DNA of 64,000 nucleotides from Armatimonadota bacterium (GTDB lineage Bacteria; Sysuimicrobiota; Sysuimicrobiia; Sysuimicrobiales; Humicultoraceae): assembly GCA_016869025.1 (NCBI GenBank), contig VGFA01000004.1, positions 115,221 through 179,220 on the forward strand. Direction: 5' to 3'. The position numbers and the translations under genes are program-made. Below the pieces are notes generated by a model. The model saw only the letters and a list, made by a program, of their open reading frames with translations. It was not told the origin of the DNA and searched no databases. This document shows, one piece after another, positions 8,899 to 17,257 of the stretch; positions within the stretch are counted from its first letter, which is position 1; each line of letters opens with the position of its first letter.

Positions 8899-9957
8899 AT
8901 GGAAGAGATGCACGCCTACGAGCGCCTTGCCGATGCCCTGGACCGGCTTCCAAACGGCTTCCCCAGAACAGCCACCGGAGTTGAGATCCGGATCCTAAAG
9001 AAGATCTTCTCGCCCAAAGAGGCCTCCCTGGCGAGTCATCTCACAGGCATGCTGGAGTCCCCTGACGAGATCGCCCCCCGCGCCGGCCTGCCCCTGGAGG
9101 AAGCCGGCAAGCAGTTGTTCCAGTTGGCGCGACGCGGCCTGGTTTGGTTCGACAAGAAGGATGGCGTAGCACGTTTTCGGCTGGCCCCTTTCATCGTCGG
9201 CATCTATGAAGCCCAGAAGGACCTGCTGGACCACGAACTCTCGCACCTGGTGGAGGAATACCTCGTCAACGGCGGTGCTGCCGGGATCATGCAGCCGCAG
9301 CCTGCCCTGCACCGCGTCGTGCCTGCCGGGGGCGCGCTCAAGTCCGAGTGGATTCTTCCTTATGACGACGTGCGCGCATTCCTTCTGTCTGCCAGGGCAT
9401 TCAACGTCCGCGACTGCATCTGTCGCCTCCAGCAGGACCACTTTGGCCGGCGGTGTGACTTCCCGTTGAACATCTGCCTCAGTTTCTCGTCGAGTGAGCG
9501 TCCTGCCCGGCCAGGGGACATCTCGCAGGAGGAGGCGCTGTCCCTCCTGGAGCGCAGCGAGGAGATCGGCCTGGTCCACACGGTCAGCAACACAATCGCG
9601 GGCGTGGGCTATGTCTGCAACTGCTGCGGCTGCTGCTGTGCCCTGCTGCGCGGGATCGCGGAGTGGGGGATCGAGAACTCGGTCGCCCACGCCAACTACT
9701 ACGCGGTCATAGATCCTGAAGTGTGCGCAGGTTGTGGGATCTGCGTGACGCGCTGCCAGGTGCACGCCGTTGCCGATCAGGATGGGGTATCCGTCGTGAA
9801 CCGGGAGCGTTGCATCGGCTGTGGGTTGTGCGTCACAGGATGCTCCACCGGGGCCTCCAGCCTGCAGCGCAAGCCGGAGGCGGAGATTGTTCACCCGCCT
9901 GCCGATTTCGCCGCCTGGGAGCAGGAGAGGTTACGCAACCGCGGGTTGATTGACTAG
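8899..9957 (+). CDS. Multi-cluster 4Fe-4S protein, ferredoxin-like
   Basis: A 352-residue cytosolic iron-sulfur protein. The first ~110 residues look like a winged-helix-type segment (GLPLEEAGKQLFQLARRGLV). A middle domain has Cys residues in RDCICRLQ and RRCDFPLNICLSF and the unusual CNCCGCCCALLRG. The C-terminus is a 2x[4Fe-4S] ferredoxin with CAGCGICVTRC and CIGCGLCVTGC. The family occurs widely in anaerobes and the partner is unknown; electron transfer coupled to an unidentified reductase is a guess. It follows slt by 21 nt, with no clear ribosome site before the ATG. It converges with the GH57 gene downstream. Confidence 0.8.
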   Translation: MEEMHAYERLADALDRLPNGFPRTATGVEIRILKKIFSPKEASLASHLTGMLESPDEIAPRAGLPLEEAGKQLFQLARRGLVWFDKKDGVARFRLAPFIVGIYEAQKDLLDHELSHLVEEYLVNGGAAGIMQPQPALHRVVPAGGALKSEWILPYDDVRAFLLSARAFNVRDCICRLQQDHFGRRCDFPLNICLSFSSSERPARPGDISQEEALSLLERSEEIGLVHTVSNTIAGVGYVCNCCGCCCALLRGIAEWGIENSVAHANYYAVIDPEVCAGCGICVTRCQVHAVADQDGVSVVNRERCIGCGLCVTGCSTGASSLQRKPEAEIVHPPADFAAWEQERLRNRGLID

Positions 9958-9989
9958 CCCGCCCTCGGACGAGGAGCGCCCGCAGGCAG

Positions 9990-12122
9990 TCAGGCCGGCG
10001 ATTGAACCTCAAAGGAAAGCGTGCCCGCCCACGCCTCCCCTGGCTGCAGCCGCATCGGCCAGACAAACAGCAGCGAGGCGCCCTGGAAGGTGCGCTCGAA
10101 GCCGGCCTCGGAGGCCGAGACGACCTCAATCGGCACGACCCACAGGGATGCCGGCTCCTGGGCCTCGACGCGCGCGCCCACTACCATGCTCCATCCCGGG
10201 TCGCGCAGCGCAAACGCCCTCACCCCGTCGTGGCGTCCCGCATCGCCCACGCGGCGCGCGGCGCAGGATGCGACCACTGCGGCGTCAGGCCCGGTGGTCC
10301 CCCAGTTGGTCTCGATTGCAAGCTCGGCGGTCAGTACTGCCCCGCTCTGGTTCGTAATGCAGTAACCTGCCTCCAGCCCGGCCGTGCCGGGCCGGACGAG
10401 CAGCGTCTTCTCGACCCGCACGGGCGCGTGCACACCACCGACCCACACGTGACCATCGCGGGCCAGGCGCACCGAGATCTCTCCTGGCGCGTGCCGGGTC
10501 TCTGCCACAAACGGCTGGTTCACGAAGTCGCCCAGCTCACGCACTCCGCCCCGGGCAAAGGCCGCGGGCCCGCCGCCGGGCTCAAGGAAGTGGTCCAGGA
10601 AGCTCGATCGCCGGTACCAGTCGGTCGTCAGGTGCCGGTCCAGCCCCCATTCCTTCACCCGTACGCGTGAGGTGTGGATCGTCTCCACTTCTCCGGTGGC
10701 CGCGAGCACGGCCTCGCCGCGAGCCAGCGCCCTCCGCAGCATTTCGTGATAACCCTCGGGCCGGCGGGTCATCACGTTGACCAGGTTCACGCCGGCCTCG
10801 CGCACGTCCCACGCGACCACGCTGCCGCCGTCGGCAGGATCAACGGTCAGCACCTGCGCGTCGGATCCCAGCAGCACCTCGTCCTGGCCGTCACCGTCGA
10901 GATCCTCGATGCGCGCATCCACCCAACGCCGCGGCCTCCTGCCGCGGTCGGCCAGCCGCTCTGCTTCGATCAGGTGGGAGTAGTTGGCCGAACGAATGTG
11001 CCCCAGGTAGATGCCACCGAAAACCCCGTGCCAGTAGGGGCAGTTGCACTGCGCCTGCCAGAGATGGTCCAGCGCGGCATCGCGTCGCAGGCCGGGCCGC
11101 ATACGCCACACCTTGCGGCTGACGCGCAGCATTGCCTTGTGCAGCGTGTTGATCTCTGGGTACTTCACCAGGAAGTGGCGCCAGTACCCGCCCCGGAGAA
11201 ACGGCAGAACGTCGGCGCGGCCCTCTGCTTCGAGGTCGTGCCTGAGCGCGGGCAGCCGCGAGGCACCCTCGGGGGGCAGCGCCCACTCGGTCATCTCGTC
11301 GTAGGAGGCGGTCGGCAGGTAGACGCGGCCCTGCGGTGGGTGCTCGCGGATCCACTCCCCGGGCGGGACCACGGCCAGCCAGTCGCGGGCGCCCTCCAGC
11401 GCCGAGAAGAACGCCTCGATCCAGCCGCGTTCCCAGCACAGGACGCGCGTGCCCGGCCACAACCCGAACTTCTCGCCGTCGTCTCCCATGACCAGGATCC
11501 GATCGTCATCTGATGCCTGGCCGCGCAGCCAGGCCATCAGCGTCTCCACCGTGGCCCAGGGGATGCGGTACCGGAGCGCCTTGGCGCTGGGGAAGATGCG
11601 CAGCGGCGCGCCGACCTCCTCGGTGACGAAGTAGCCGGTCAGCTCGTCGGAGGACATACCCACGTGCTGGAAGTGCGTGTCGTCCACAATGGTGTAGGTG
11701 ACGCCGGCCGCTGCCAGGGCCTTGGGCAGGTGGGGCTCCCAGACGCGCTCGGCCAGCCACAGCCCCGTGGCCTCGCAGCCAAAGAGGTCGCGCACCGCCG
11801 CGGTCATCTTGAGTATCTGGCCGTGCTTGTCCCGGTCTGGGATGATCGGCAGGATCGGCTCGTAATAGCCGCCGGTCATGATCTCCACCTGGCCGCGCGC
11901 CACAAGCGCGCGGACGCGCTCGATCAGGTCCGGATGCTCGCGGAGCAGCCAGTCCAGCAGCGGCCCTGAGTAGTGCAGCGCCACGCGCACCGCAGGGTGC
12001 CGTTCCAGCGCGCCGACCATCGGCTCGTACGCCTCGTCGTGGCCGCGCGCGAAGACCGAGTGGAAGTTGCCCACCGGCTGGTGGTTGTGCAGTGCCAGCG
12101 CCAGGGTCAGGCGCGGCGTCAA
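9990..12122 (-). CDS. GH57 4-alpha-glucanotransferase / alpha-amylase-like
   Basis: A 710-residue GH57 enzyme related to Thermococcus litoralis 4-alpha-glucanotransferase, which transfers malto-oligosaccharide units. The N-terminal barrel shows ALHNHQPVGNF, the nucleophile Glu in GLWLAERVWEP, and the acid/base Asp in VMGDDGEKFGLWPGT. The all-beta C-terminal half corresponds to the DUF1925/DUF1926 regions. The start is a TTG overlapping the glcE stop by 4 nt (TTGA), so translation is probably coupled to the glycolate oxidase operon. That placement is odd for a glucan enzyme. Substrate specificity cannot be read from the sequence. Confidence 0.88.
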   Translation of the reverse strand: MTPRLTLALALHNHQPVGNFHSVFARGHDEAYEPMVGALERHPAVRVALHYSGPLLDWLLREHPDLIERVRALVARGQVEIMTGGYYEPILPIIPDRDKHGQILKMTAAVRDLFGCEATGLWLAERVWEPHLPKALAAAGVTYTIVDDTHFQHVGMSSDELTGYFVTEEVGAPLRIFPSAKALRYRIPWATVETLMAWLRGQASDDDRILVMGDDGEKFGLWPGTRVLCWERGWIEAFFSALEGARDWLAVVPPGEWIREHPPQGRVYLPTASYDEMTEWALPPEGASRLPALRHDLEAEGRADVLPFLRGGYWRHFLVKYPEINTLHKAMLRVSRKVWRMRPGLRRDAALDHLWQAQCNCPYWHGVFGGIYLGHIRSANYSHLIEAERLADRGRRPRRWVDARIEDLDGDGQDEVLLGSDAQVLTVDPADGGSVVAWDVREAGVNLVNVMTRRPEGYHEMLRRALARGEAVLAATGEVETIHTSRVRVKEWGLDRHLTTDWYRRSSFLDHFLEPGGGPAAFARGGVRELGDFVNQPFVAETRHAPGEISVRLARDGHVWVGGVHAPVRVEKTLLVRPGTAGLEAGYCITNQSGAVLTAELAIETNWGTTGPDAAVVASCAARRVGDAGRHDGVRAFALRDPGWSMVVGARVEAQEPASLWVVPIEVVSASEAGFERTFQGASLLFVWPMRLQPGEAWAGTLSFEVQSPA

Positions 12123-13417
12123 AGCCGTGCCACGAACCGACCGGGATTGAGGACGCCTTTGGGATCAAACGCCTGCTTGATCGCGCGCATGATCTCAAGC
12201 GTCCTCACGTGGGGGACGGGCGACCAGACGTCGCCCGTCGCTTTCAACTCGCGCGGCGCGCGCGCTACAAGCATGTTGCCTTGGTGGCCCGTCGCGATCT
12301 CCTTCACCGCGCCAAGCGCAGCAGCGTCGAAGCCGGCGGGATCAGCATGGATCCAGATGGTCCCACTTGCAGTGTGTGCCACGACGCCCGTTGGGTCGGG
12401 CACGGTCGAGCGCAGGCGGGCCAGCGCCGCCGGGACCTCGCCCGAGGGTACGGCGACGCGGATCGCGATGCCGTCCCCCTGCCAGCCGAAGTCGCGGATC
12501 GCCCGCCAGAGCGCGACCTCGGCCTCGCCCTCAAGAGTCTCGGCGTCGAGGGCCGCCTCCGCCGCCCATGCGGTGACATCGCGCACCTGCCGGGCCACCG
12601 CGGCCTCAAAGCCCGTCGCGCGCACCAGCAGGCCCGCGGCACTACGGCCGAGCGCGCGGGCCGCGACCGCGTCTACCACCGTGACCGCTGCCGGCAGCAG
12701 CAGCGATCCAAGCACGCGGCCGGACAGACGCAGGAGGTCAGAGGCGTCGGCGCCCCAGACCGCGACCGTGCGCGATGCCTCGGGCACCGGGAGCAATCTC
12801 AACGTCAACTCGGTCAGAACGCCCAGCGTACCCATTGAGCCGACGAGCAGCTTGCACATGTCGTATCCCGCTACGTTCTTGACGGTCTTGCCCCCTGCCT
12901 TGATGAGCGTACCGTCCGCCTGCGCTGCCCTCGCGCCGATGACCAGGTCGCGCGCCGAACCGCAATACGCGCGACGGGGACCGTTCAGGTCGGCCGCCAC
13001 CGCGCCGCCCGCGGTCGCGCTCTCGGCGCGCGGGGGTTCCAGCGGGAGGAACTGACCCCCGGCAGAGATCGCGCCCTCCAGGGCGCCCAGCGTCATCCCC
13101 GCCCCTACCGCCACGGTCAGGTTCGCGGCGTCGTGCTCGACGAGCCCTGATAACCGGTCGGTCAACAGCGCGACGTGGTGGGCGCGGGGAGGATTCCCGA
13201 CCTCCATCGCGGTGCCACGACCCCAGGGCACGACAGCGGCGCCGGCCTCGCCGCAGAGCCGCAGGACAGCGCCGACCTGCTCGGCGTCTCCCGGCCGAAC
13301 CGCCAGGGCAGGGGTCAAGCCGTCCACGGTCCACCGGGAGGCGCCGGCAACCGTAACCCACTCCGCGCCCAGCAGCGCCTCGAACCTGGGAACCAGCGTC
13401 AGGGGGTCGGCGATCAC
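12119..13417 (-). CDS. glcE: Glycolate oxidase FAD-binding subunit
   Basis: A 432-residue FAD-binding (PCMH-type) subunit of glycolate oxidase, smaller partner of GlcD. Visible features are VVPWGRGTAMEVGNPP, the FAD-pocket region GGAVAADLNGPRRAYCGSAR, GTLIKAGGKTVKNVAGYDMC and the C-terminal AFDPKGVLNPGRF. GTG 13417 overlaps the glcF stop by 4 nt. With GlcD and GlcF it oxidises glycolate (or D-lactate) to the 2-oxoacid and passes electrons to the quinone pool. The order D-F-E in one overlapping operon supports the assignment. Confidence 0.9.
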   Translation of the reverse strand: MIADPLTLVPRFEALLGAEWVTVAGASRWTVDGLTPALAVRPGDAEQVGAVLRLCGEAGAAVVPWGRGTAMEVGNPPRAHHVALLTDRLSGLVEHDAANLTVAVGAGMTLGALEGAISAGGQFLPLEPPRAESATAGGAVAADLNGPRRAYCGSARDLVIGARAAQADGTLIKAGGKTVKNVAGYDMCKLLVGSMGTLGVLTELTLRLLPVPEASRTVAVWGADASDLLRLSGRVLGSLLLPAAVTVVDAVAARALGRSAAGLLVRATGFEAAVARQVRDVTAWAAEAALDAETLEGEAEVALWRAIRDFGWQGDGIAIRVAVPSGEVPAALARLRSTVPDPTGVVAHTASGTIWIHADPAGFDAAALGAVKEIATGHQGNMLVARAPRELKATGDVWSPVPHVRTLEIMRAIKQAFDPKGVLNPGRFVARL

Positions 13418-14658
13418 GCGCCTGCCTCGTCCAGGAGGTCGAGCAAGTGCGCCACGCGCACCGGCACCCCGAATCGCCTGGCGCCGTAGCGAAGCTGCAT
13501 CATGCAGCCGGGATTGGGTGCGACCACGACCGAAGCGCCGGTGGCGCGGATCGCTTCCATCTTCTCGGCCAGCAGCGCCTCGGAGGTCTCGGGCTGGAGG
13601 AAGTTGTAGATGCCCGCGCTGCCGCAGCAGCGGTCGGACGCGGCCATCTCCCGAAGCGTGAGGCCGGGAATCGCGGCCAGCAGCGCCCGGGGCTGCGCGC
13701 GCACTCCCTGCCCGTGTGCCAGGTGGCAGGGATCCTGATAGGTCGCTACCTGATCGGTGGCGTTGGGCGAGTTGCGCAGGCCCAGCGCGGCCAGGAACTC
13801 GCCCGTATCCCGCACGAGCAGGCTGAAGCGTTCGGCCCTTTCCCTGTAGTCCTGGTCGCCGCTGAGGAGGTGTCCGTACTCCCTCATCGCGGCGCCGCAG
13901 CCCGCGGCGTTGGTGAGGATGGCATCCACGTCGGCTGGGAAAGCGTCCACGTTCCTCCTGGCCATCGCCCGGGCGCTGGCGATCTCACCGTTGTGGATGT
14001 TCAGGGCACCGCAGCACGCCTGGTTTCGCGGGATCACCACCTCGCAGCCGTTTCGCCGCAGTACGCGCACCGTTGCTTCGTTGATCTCGGCGAAGAAGAG
14101 ACTCATCGCGCAGCCCGAGAGAAATGCCACGCGCGCGCGCCGCTCGCCGATCGCGGGCAGCACTTCGGCCGCAGGCGTGTAGAAGCGCGACGACGCCTCT
14201 GGCAGCAGCGCGACGGCCCGGCGCAGGCGTCGTGGCAGCAGTCGCATTGCCAGGGCTGCCAGGCCGCTGCGCTGGAAGAACCGGATCACGGCTGCCAGTG
14301 ACCGAAGCCGCCCAGGACGCGGCATCATGTGCCGCAGGGCAAAGCGCACCACCGTACGCTGGAGCGGGCGCCCCGGCGGACCCAGGACCTCGCGCGCGGC
14401 CTCTGCCACCCGGCCGTACTGCACGCCCGAAGGACACGCGGTTTCGCACGCGCGGCACGCCAGGCACAGGTACAGGTGGTCGGCCACGCCCGGGCTCACT
14501 GCGAGCCTTCCGTGCGAGGCGGCCTCGATCATGTAGATCCGTCCGCGCGGCGAGGCGGCCTCCAGGTGCGTCAGGCGGTAGGTCGGACACTGATTGAGGC
14601 AGAGCCCGCAGTGGATGCAGGTCTCAACCTCAGGGATGACCGGCATCGTCCGGATCAC
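13414..14658 (-). CDS. glcF: Glycolate oxidase iron-sulfur subunit
   Basis: A 414-residue protein with two N-terminal 4Fe-4S motifs, CIHCGLCLNQCP and CLACRACETACP, followed by two CCG (cysteine-rich, heterodisulfide-reductase-like) domains. The CCG domains are marked by NQACCGALNIHNG and the later DPCHLAHGQG and SDRCCGSAGIYN. This is the standard GlcF layout and length. It carries electrons from the GlcD/GlcE flavins. GTG 14658 gives a GTGA overlap with glcD; an in-frame ATG four codons later is an alternative start. Confidence 0.93.
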   Translation of the reverse strand: MIRTMPVIPEVETCIHCGLCLNQCPTYRLTHLEAASPRGRIYMIEAASHGRLAVSPGVADHLYLCLACRACETACPSGVQYGRVAEAAREVLGPPGRPLQRTVVRFALRHMMPRPGRLRSLAAVIRFFQRSGLAALAMRLLPRRLRRAVALLPEASSRFYTPAAEVLPAIGERRARVAFLSGCAMSLFFAEINEATVRVLRRNGCEVVIPRNQACCGALNIHNGEIASARAMARRNVDAFPADVDAILTNAAGCGAAMREYGHLLSGDQDYRERAERFSLLVRDTGEFLAALGLRNSPNATDQVATYQDPCHLAHGQGVRAQPRALLAAIPGLTLREMAASDRCCGSAGIYNFLQPETSEALLAEKMEAIRATGASVVVAPNPGCMMQLRYGARRFGVPVRVAHLLDLLDEAGA

Positions 14659-16094
14659 CGGGCCGCCTCCCCTGCCGCCCTGGCCGCTGGGATCGTCCCG
14701 TGCACCGGGCGACCGGTGGGAAATATCTTGTCAGGGTTCATCGCCCCGTCCGGATCGAAGGCCGACCTGACGCGCTTCATCGCGGCGATGTCGTCGTCCG
14801 AGTACATCCATCTCAGGTACTCCCGCTTCTCCATCCCCAGTCCGTGTTCGCCGGTGATCGTGCCGCCGACCGCGATGCAGGCCCACATTATGTCCTCGGT
14901 GGTGGCCACGACCCGCGCATACTCAGAGGAGTTGTCGTCGAACTCGAACAGCAGGTTGGGATGCAGGTTGCCGTCCCCGGCATGGAAGAAGTTGGCAACC
15001 TGGATGTTCAGGCGTGTGCCGGCCTCGGCGATCTTGCGCATTATCCCGGCCAGATGAGAGCGCGGGGCGCAAACGTCGAGCATGATCGCCTTGCGCGCAA
15101 GTTTCCCGAGCGCGCCGAAGGCGTGCTTGCGGCCCTTCCAGAGACCCATGCGGTCCGCGGCGGTGGCCGCGGTCTGGACGCGGCTGGCGCCCTGTCCGTG
15201 GCAGATTGCCTCGATCCGTTCTATCAGTACCGGCACCGATTCAGCCAGCCCCTCGACCTCGATGAGCAGGGCCGCCTCGGCGTCCTCGGGAAAGCCCGCG
15301 TGCAGCGTCCTGTTGACCGCCCGCATGGACATCCCGTCAATGATCTCCAGCGCCTCAGGGATGATTCCTGCCGCGATCACCGCCGATGCCGCCTCGCAGG
15401 CGGCATCCATGGTGTCGTAGACCGCCAGCAGCGTCCGCACCGCCTCGCGTCGCGCGAGCAGGCGCACTATGATCCTGGTTACAATGCCGAACGTGCCCTC
15501 CGAGCCGACCAGGACACCGGTCACGTCATAGCCGGGCGCGTCCAGAGCGCGGCCGCCGACGCAGGTAACGGTTCCGTCGGCCAGCACCACCTCCAGACCG
15601 AGCACATGGTTGCTGGTTACCCCGTAGGACAGGCAGTGCGGGCCGCCCGCGTTGTTGGCAACGTTGCCGCCGATCGTCGCGGCCACCTGGCTGCCCGGAT
15701 CGGGCGCGAAGAACAGCCCGTAGGGTTCGAGCATGGCGGTCAGCTCGGCGTTGACCACGCCGGCTTCCACCACCGCCGTTCGGCCGACCGGATCCACATC
15801 GTGCACGCGCGTCATGCGCGTCAGCGCCACCACGACGCCGCCGCGCTCCGGGATCGCGCCGCCGGCAAGCCCGGTGCCGGCGCCCCTGGGAACTATCGGC
15901 AGCCCCCAGTCGCGCACCGCCCGCACGACCTCACAGACCTGCTGGGTGGTATCCGGAAGCACCACCAGGTCCGGCATGTGCCGGCTGACCATCAGCGCGT
16001 CCTGCTCGTAGACGATCAGGTCTTCCGGACGGTGCAGAACGTAGGCGTCGCCCACGATATCCCGCAGCCGTCGGATCAGCGGGGCAAGCGTCAT
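14655..16094 (-). CDS. glcD: Glycolate oxidase catalytic FAD subunit
   Basis: A 479-residue FAD-linked 2-hydroxyacid oxidase of the GlcD/D-lactate dehydrogenase family. Motifs are VPRGAGTGLAGGAIPERGGV, TIGGNVANNAGGPHCL, GVLVGSEGTFGIVT and the C-terminal GEHGLGMEKREYL with AFDPDGAMNPDKIFP. The ATG at 16094 matches the family N-terminus. A perfect TATAAT ends 6 nt before it, so the operon mRNA is probably leaderless. Oxidises glycolate or D-lactate with GlcE and GlcF, and may feed glyoxylate to the aminotransferase encoded at 29.8-30.9 kb. Confidence 0.93.
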   Translation of the reverse strand: MTLAPLIRRLRDIVGDAYVLHRPEDLIVYEQDALMVSRHMPDLVVLPDTTQQVCEVVRAVRDWGLPIVPRGAGTGLAGGAIPERGGVVVALTRMTRVHDVDPVGRTAVVEAGVVNAELTAMLEPYGLFFAPDPGSQVAATIGGNVANNAGGPHCLSYGVTSNHVLGLEVVLADGTVTCVGGRALDAPGYDVTGVLVGSEGTFGIVTRIIVRLLARREAVRTLLAVYDTMDAACEAASAVIAAGIIPEALEIIDGMSMRAVNRTLHAGFPEDAEAALLIEVEGLAESVPVLIERIEAICHGQGASRVQTAATAADRMGLWKGRKHAFGALGKLARKAIMLDVCAPRSHLAGIMRKIAEAGTRLNIQVANFFHAGDGNLHPNLLFEFDDNSSEYARVVATTEDIMWACIAVGGTITGEHGLGMEKREYLRWMYSDDDIAAMKRVRSAFDPDGAMNPDKIFPTGRPVHGTIPAARAAGEAAR

Positions 16095-16100
16095 GGCCCG

Positions 16101-16106
16101 ATTATA
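16101..16106 (-). promoter_or_regulatory. glcD -10 box (TATAAT), leaderless geometry
   Basis: A perfect TATAAT on the minus strand lies exactly 6 nt before the glcD ATG. No convincing -35 hexamer is seen at 16-18 bp. The predicted start of transcription falls on the start codon, as in arsR and sppA. Confidence 0.6.
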
Positions 16107-16150
16107 GCCGCTGGGCCTGCTGGGCGCATCGGTAGAGGAACCTAGGAACT

Positions 16151-16166
16151 CCGGCCAGGAGGCCGG
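16151..16166 (+). promoter_or_regulatory. Hairpin containing the ribosome site of the YeiH gene
   Basis: CCGGCC-AGGA-GGCCGG is a perfect 6-bp inverted repeat with a 4-nt loop directly before the TTG start at 16167. The Shine-Dalgarno AGGAGG (16157-16162) spans the loop and one arm, so folding would partly hide it. Whether this controls translation is unknown. Confidence 0.4.
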
Positions 16167-17162
16167 TTGGAGTTGGGCGAAGTCGAGAGCATGCCCGCTA
16201 CCGGAGTCGCCGTCCTCGTCCTCATATCCGCCGCCGCGTGGTTCCTCGGCGGGTTCGTACCCCTGGTTGGAGCACCTGTGATCGCGCTTCTCGCAGGCGC
16301 GGCCATCCGCAACACTGTCCGCAACACTGTTGGAACGCCCACGGCGCTTGCCCCTGGGGTAGAGTTCACGCTCGGCCGTCTGCTGCGGCTGGCCATCGTC
16401 CTCTTTGGCACAACGCTGAGCTTTACCGAGGTGGTATCGCTGGGCAGCGCATCCTTTCTTGCTATATGCGCCACGATCGTCCTGGCCCTGGGACTCACCG
16501 GCCTCTTCGGCAGGTGGGTGCAGGCGCCTCCAGGGCTGGTCAGACTGATCGGTGCGGGCACGGCGATCTGCGGTGCCACGGCAGTCCTGACCGTCGGGCC
16601 GATCATCCAGGCCAAGAAAGAGGAGATCGCCTTCGCGGTCACCACGATCTTCCTGTTCAACATGGCTGCGGTCGTCGTCTATCCGCTGATGGGGCACCTC
16701 TTGGGGCTCCCGGATGCCACCTTCGGGATCTGGGCCGGCGCGGCGATTCACGACACGTCCTCGGTGATGGCCGCTTCGCTGGCCTATAGCGAGCAAGCCG
16801 GAAGGGCGGCCATGGTCGTCAAGCTTACGCGAACCTTGATGCTTGTCCCCCTCGCGCTTGTCTTCGGCCTCGTCGCGCACAGCCACCGGAGCGTCAGCGT
16901 GGCCAGGGTATTCCCTTGGTTCGTCCTGTGGTTCGTGCTGGCCACGGGCCTGAACACACTGGGGCTGTTTGATCCAAGGACGGTACGCCTGGCAGGCCTG
17001 CTGGCGAAGTTCCTTGTTATCATGGTGATGGCAGCGGTAGGCCTGAGCGCCGACCTCCGGCGGATGCGCGAGATCGGCCTTCGGCCGTTCTACGTCGGCC
17101 TCTTCGCCTCGGTGCTGATCGCCGCGGTGAGTCTGAGTCTGATCCGCTGGCTTATAGGATAG
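16167..17162 (+). CDS. YeiH family membrane transporter
   Basis: A polytopic membrane protein of 331 residues, about ten hydrophobic segments, of the YeiH/UPF0324 (Cons_hypoth698) family, proposed sulfate/anion exporters. The conserved regions LLRLAIVLFGTTLSF, GAGTAICGATAVLTVGPII and GIWAGAAIHDTSSVMAAS are present. The TTG at 16167 has an AGGAGG ribosome site 4 nt upstream. The in-frame ATG at 16191 has only a weak one, so TTG is preferred. It is divergent from glcD. The substrate is not shown by the sequence. Confidence 0.85.
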   Translation: MELGEVESMPATGVAVLVLISAAAWFLGGFVPLVGAPVIALLAGAAIRNTVRNTVGTPTALAPGVEFTLGRLLRLAIVLFGTTLSFTEVVSLGSASFLAICATIVLALGLTGLFGRWVQAPPGLVRLIGAGTAICGATAVLTVGPIIQAKKEEIAFAVTTIFLFNMAAVVVYPLMGHLLGLPDATFGIWAGAAIHDTSSVMAASLAYSEQAGRAAMVVKLTRTLMLVPLALVFGLVAHSHRSVSVARVFPWFVLWFVLATGLNTLGLFDPRTVRLAGLLAKFLVIMVMAAVGLSADLRRMREIGLRPFYVGLFASVLIAAVSLSLIRWLIG

Positions 17163-17257
17163 GGCGCCGGGAAGGCCGTGTGGACTGCCTGCTGCCGCTG
17201 ACCGGAAGGGCCGCAGTGTGTTGGCGAGAACTCCTTGGGGCGGGGGGGAATCGAACC

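Noticed and set aside
10002..11969. Several long plus-strand frames across the GH57 glucanotransferase gene
   Set aside because: They are shadows of the minus-strand gene, with no domain motifs and no ribosome sites.
16095..16886. Upstream extension of the glcD frame on the minus strand
   Set aside because: It runs antisense through the YeiH-type gene and has Asp/Gly/Arg-rich shadow-frame composition; the ATG at 16094 with TATAAT is the real start.
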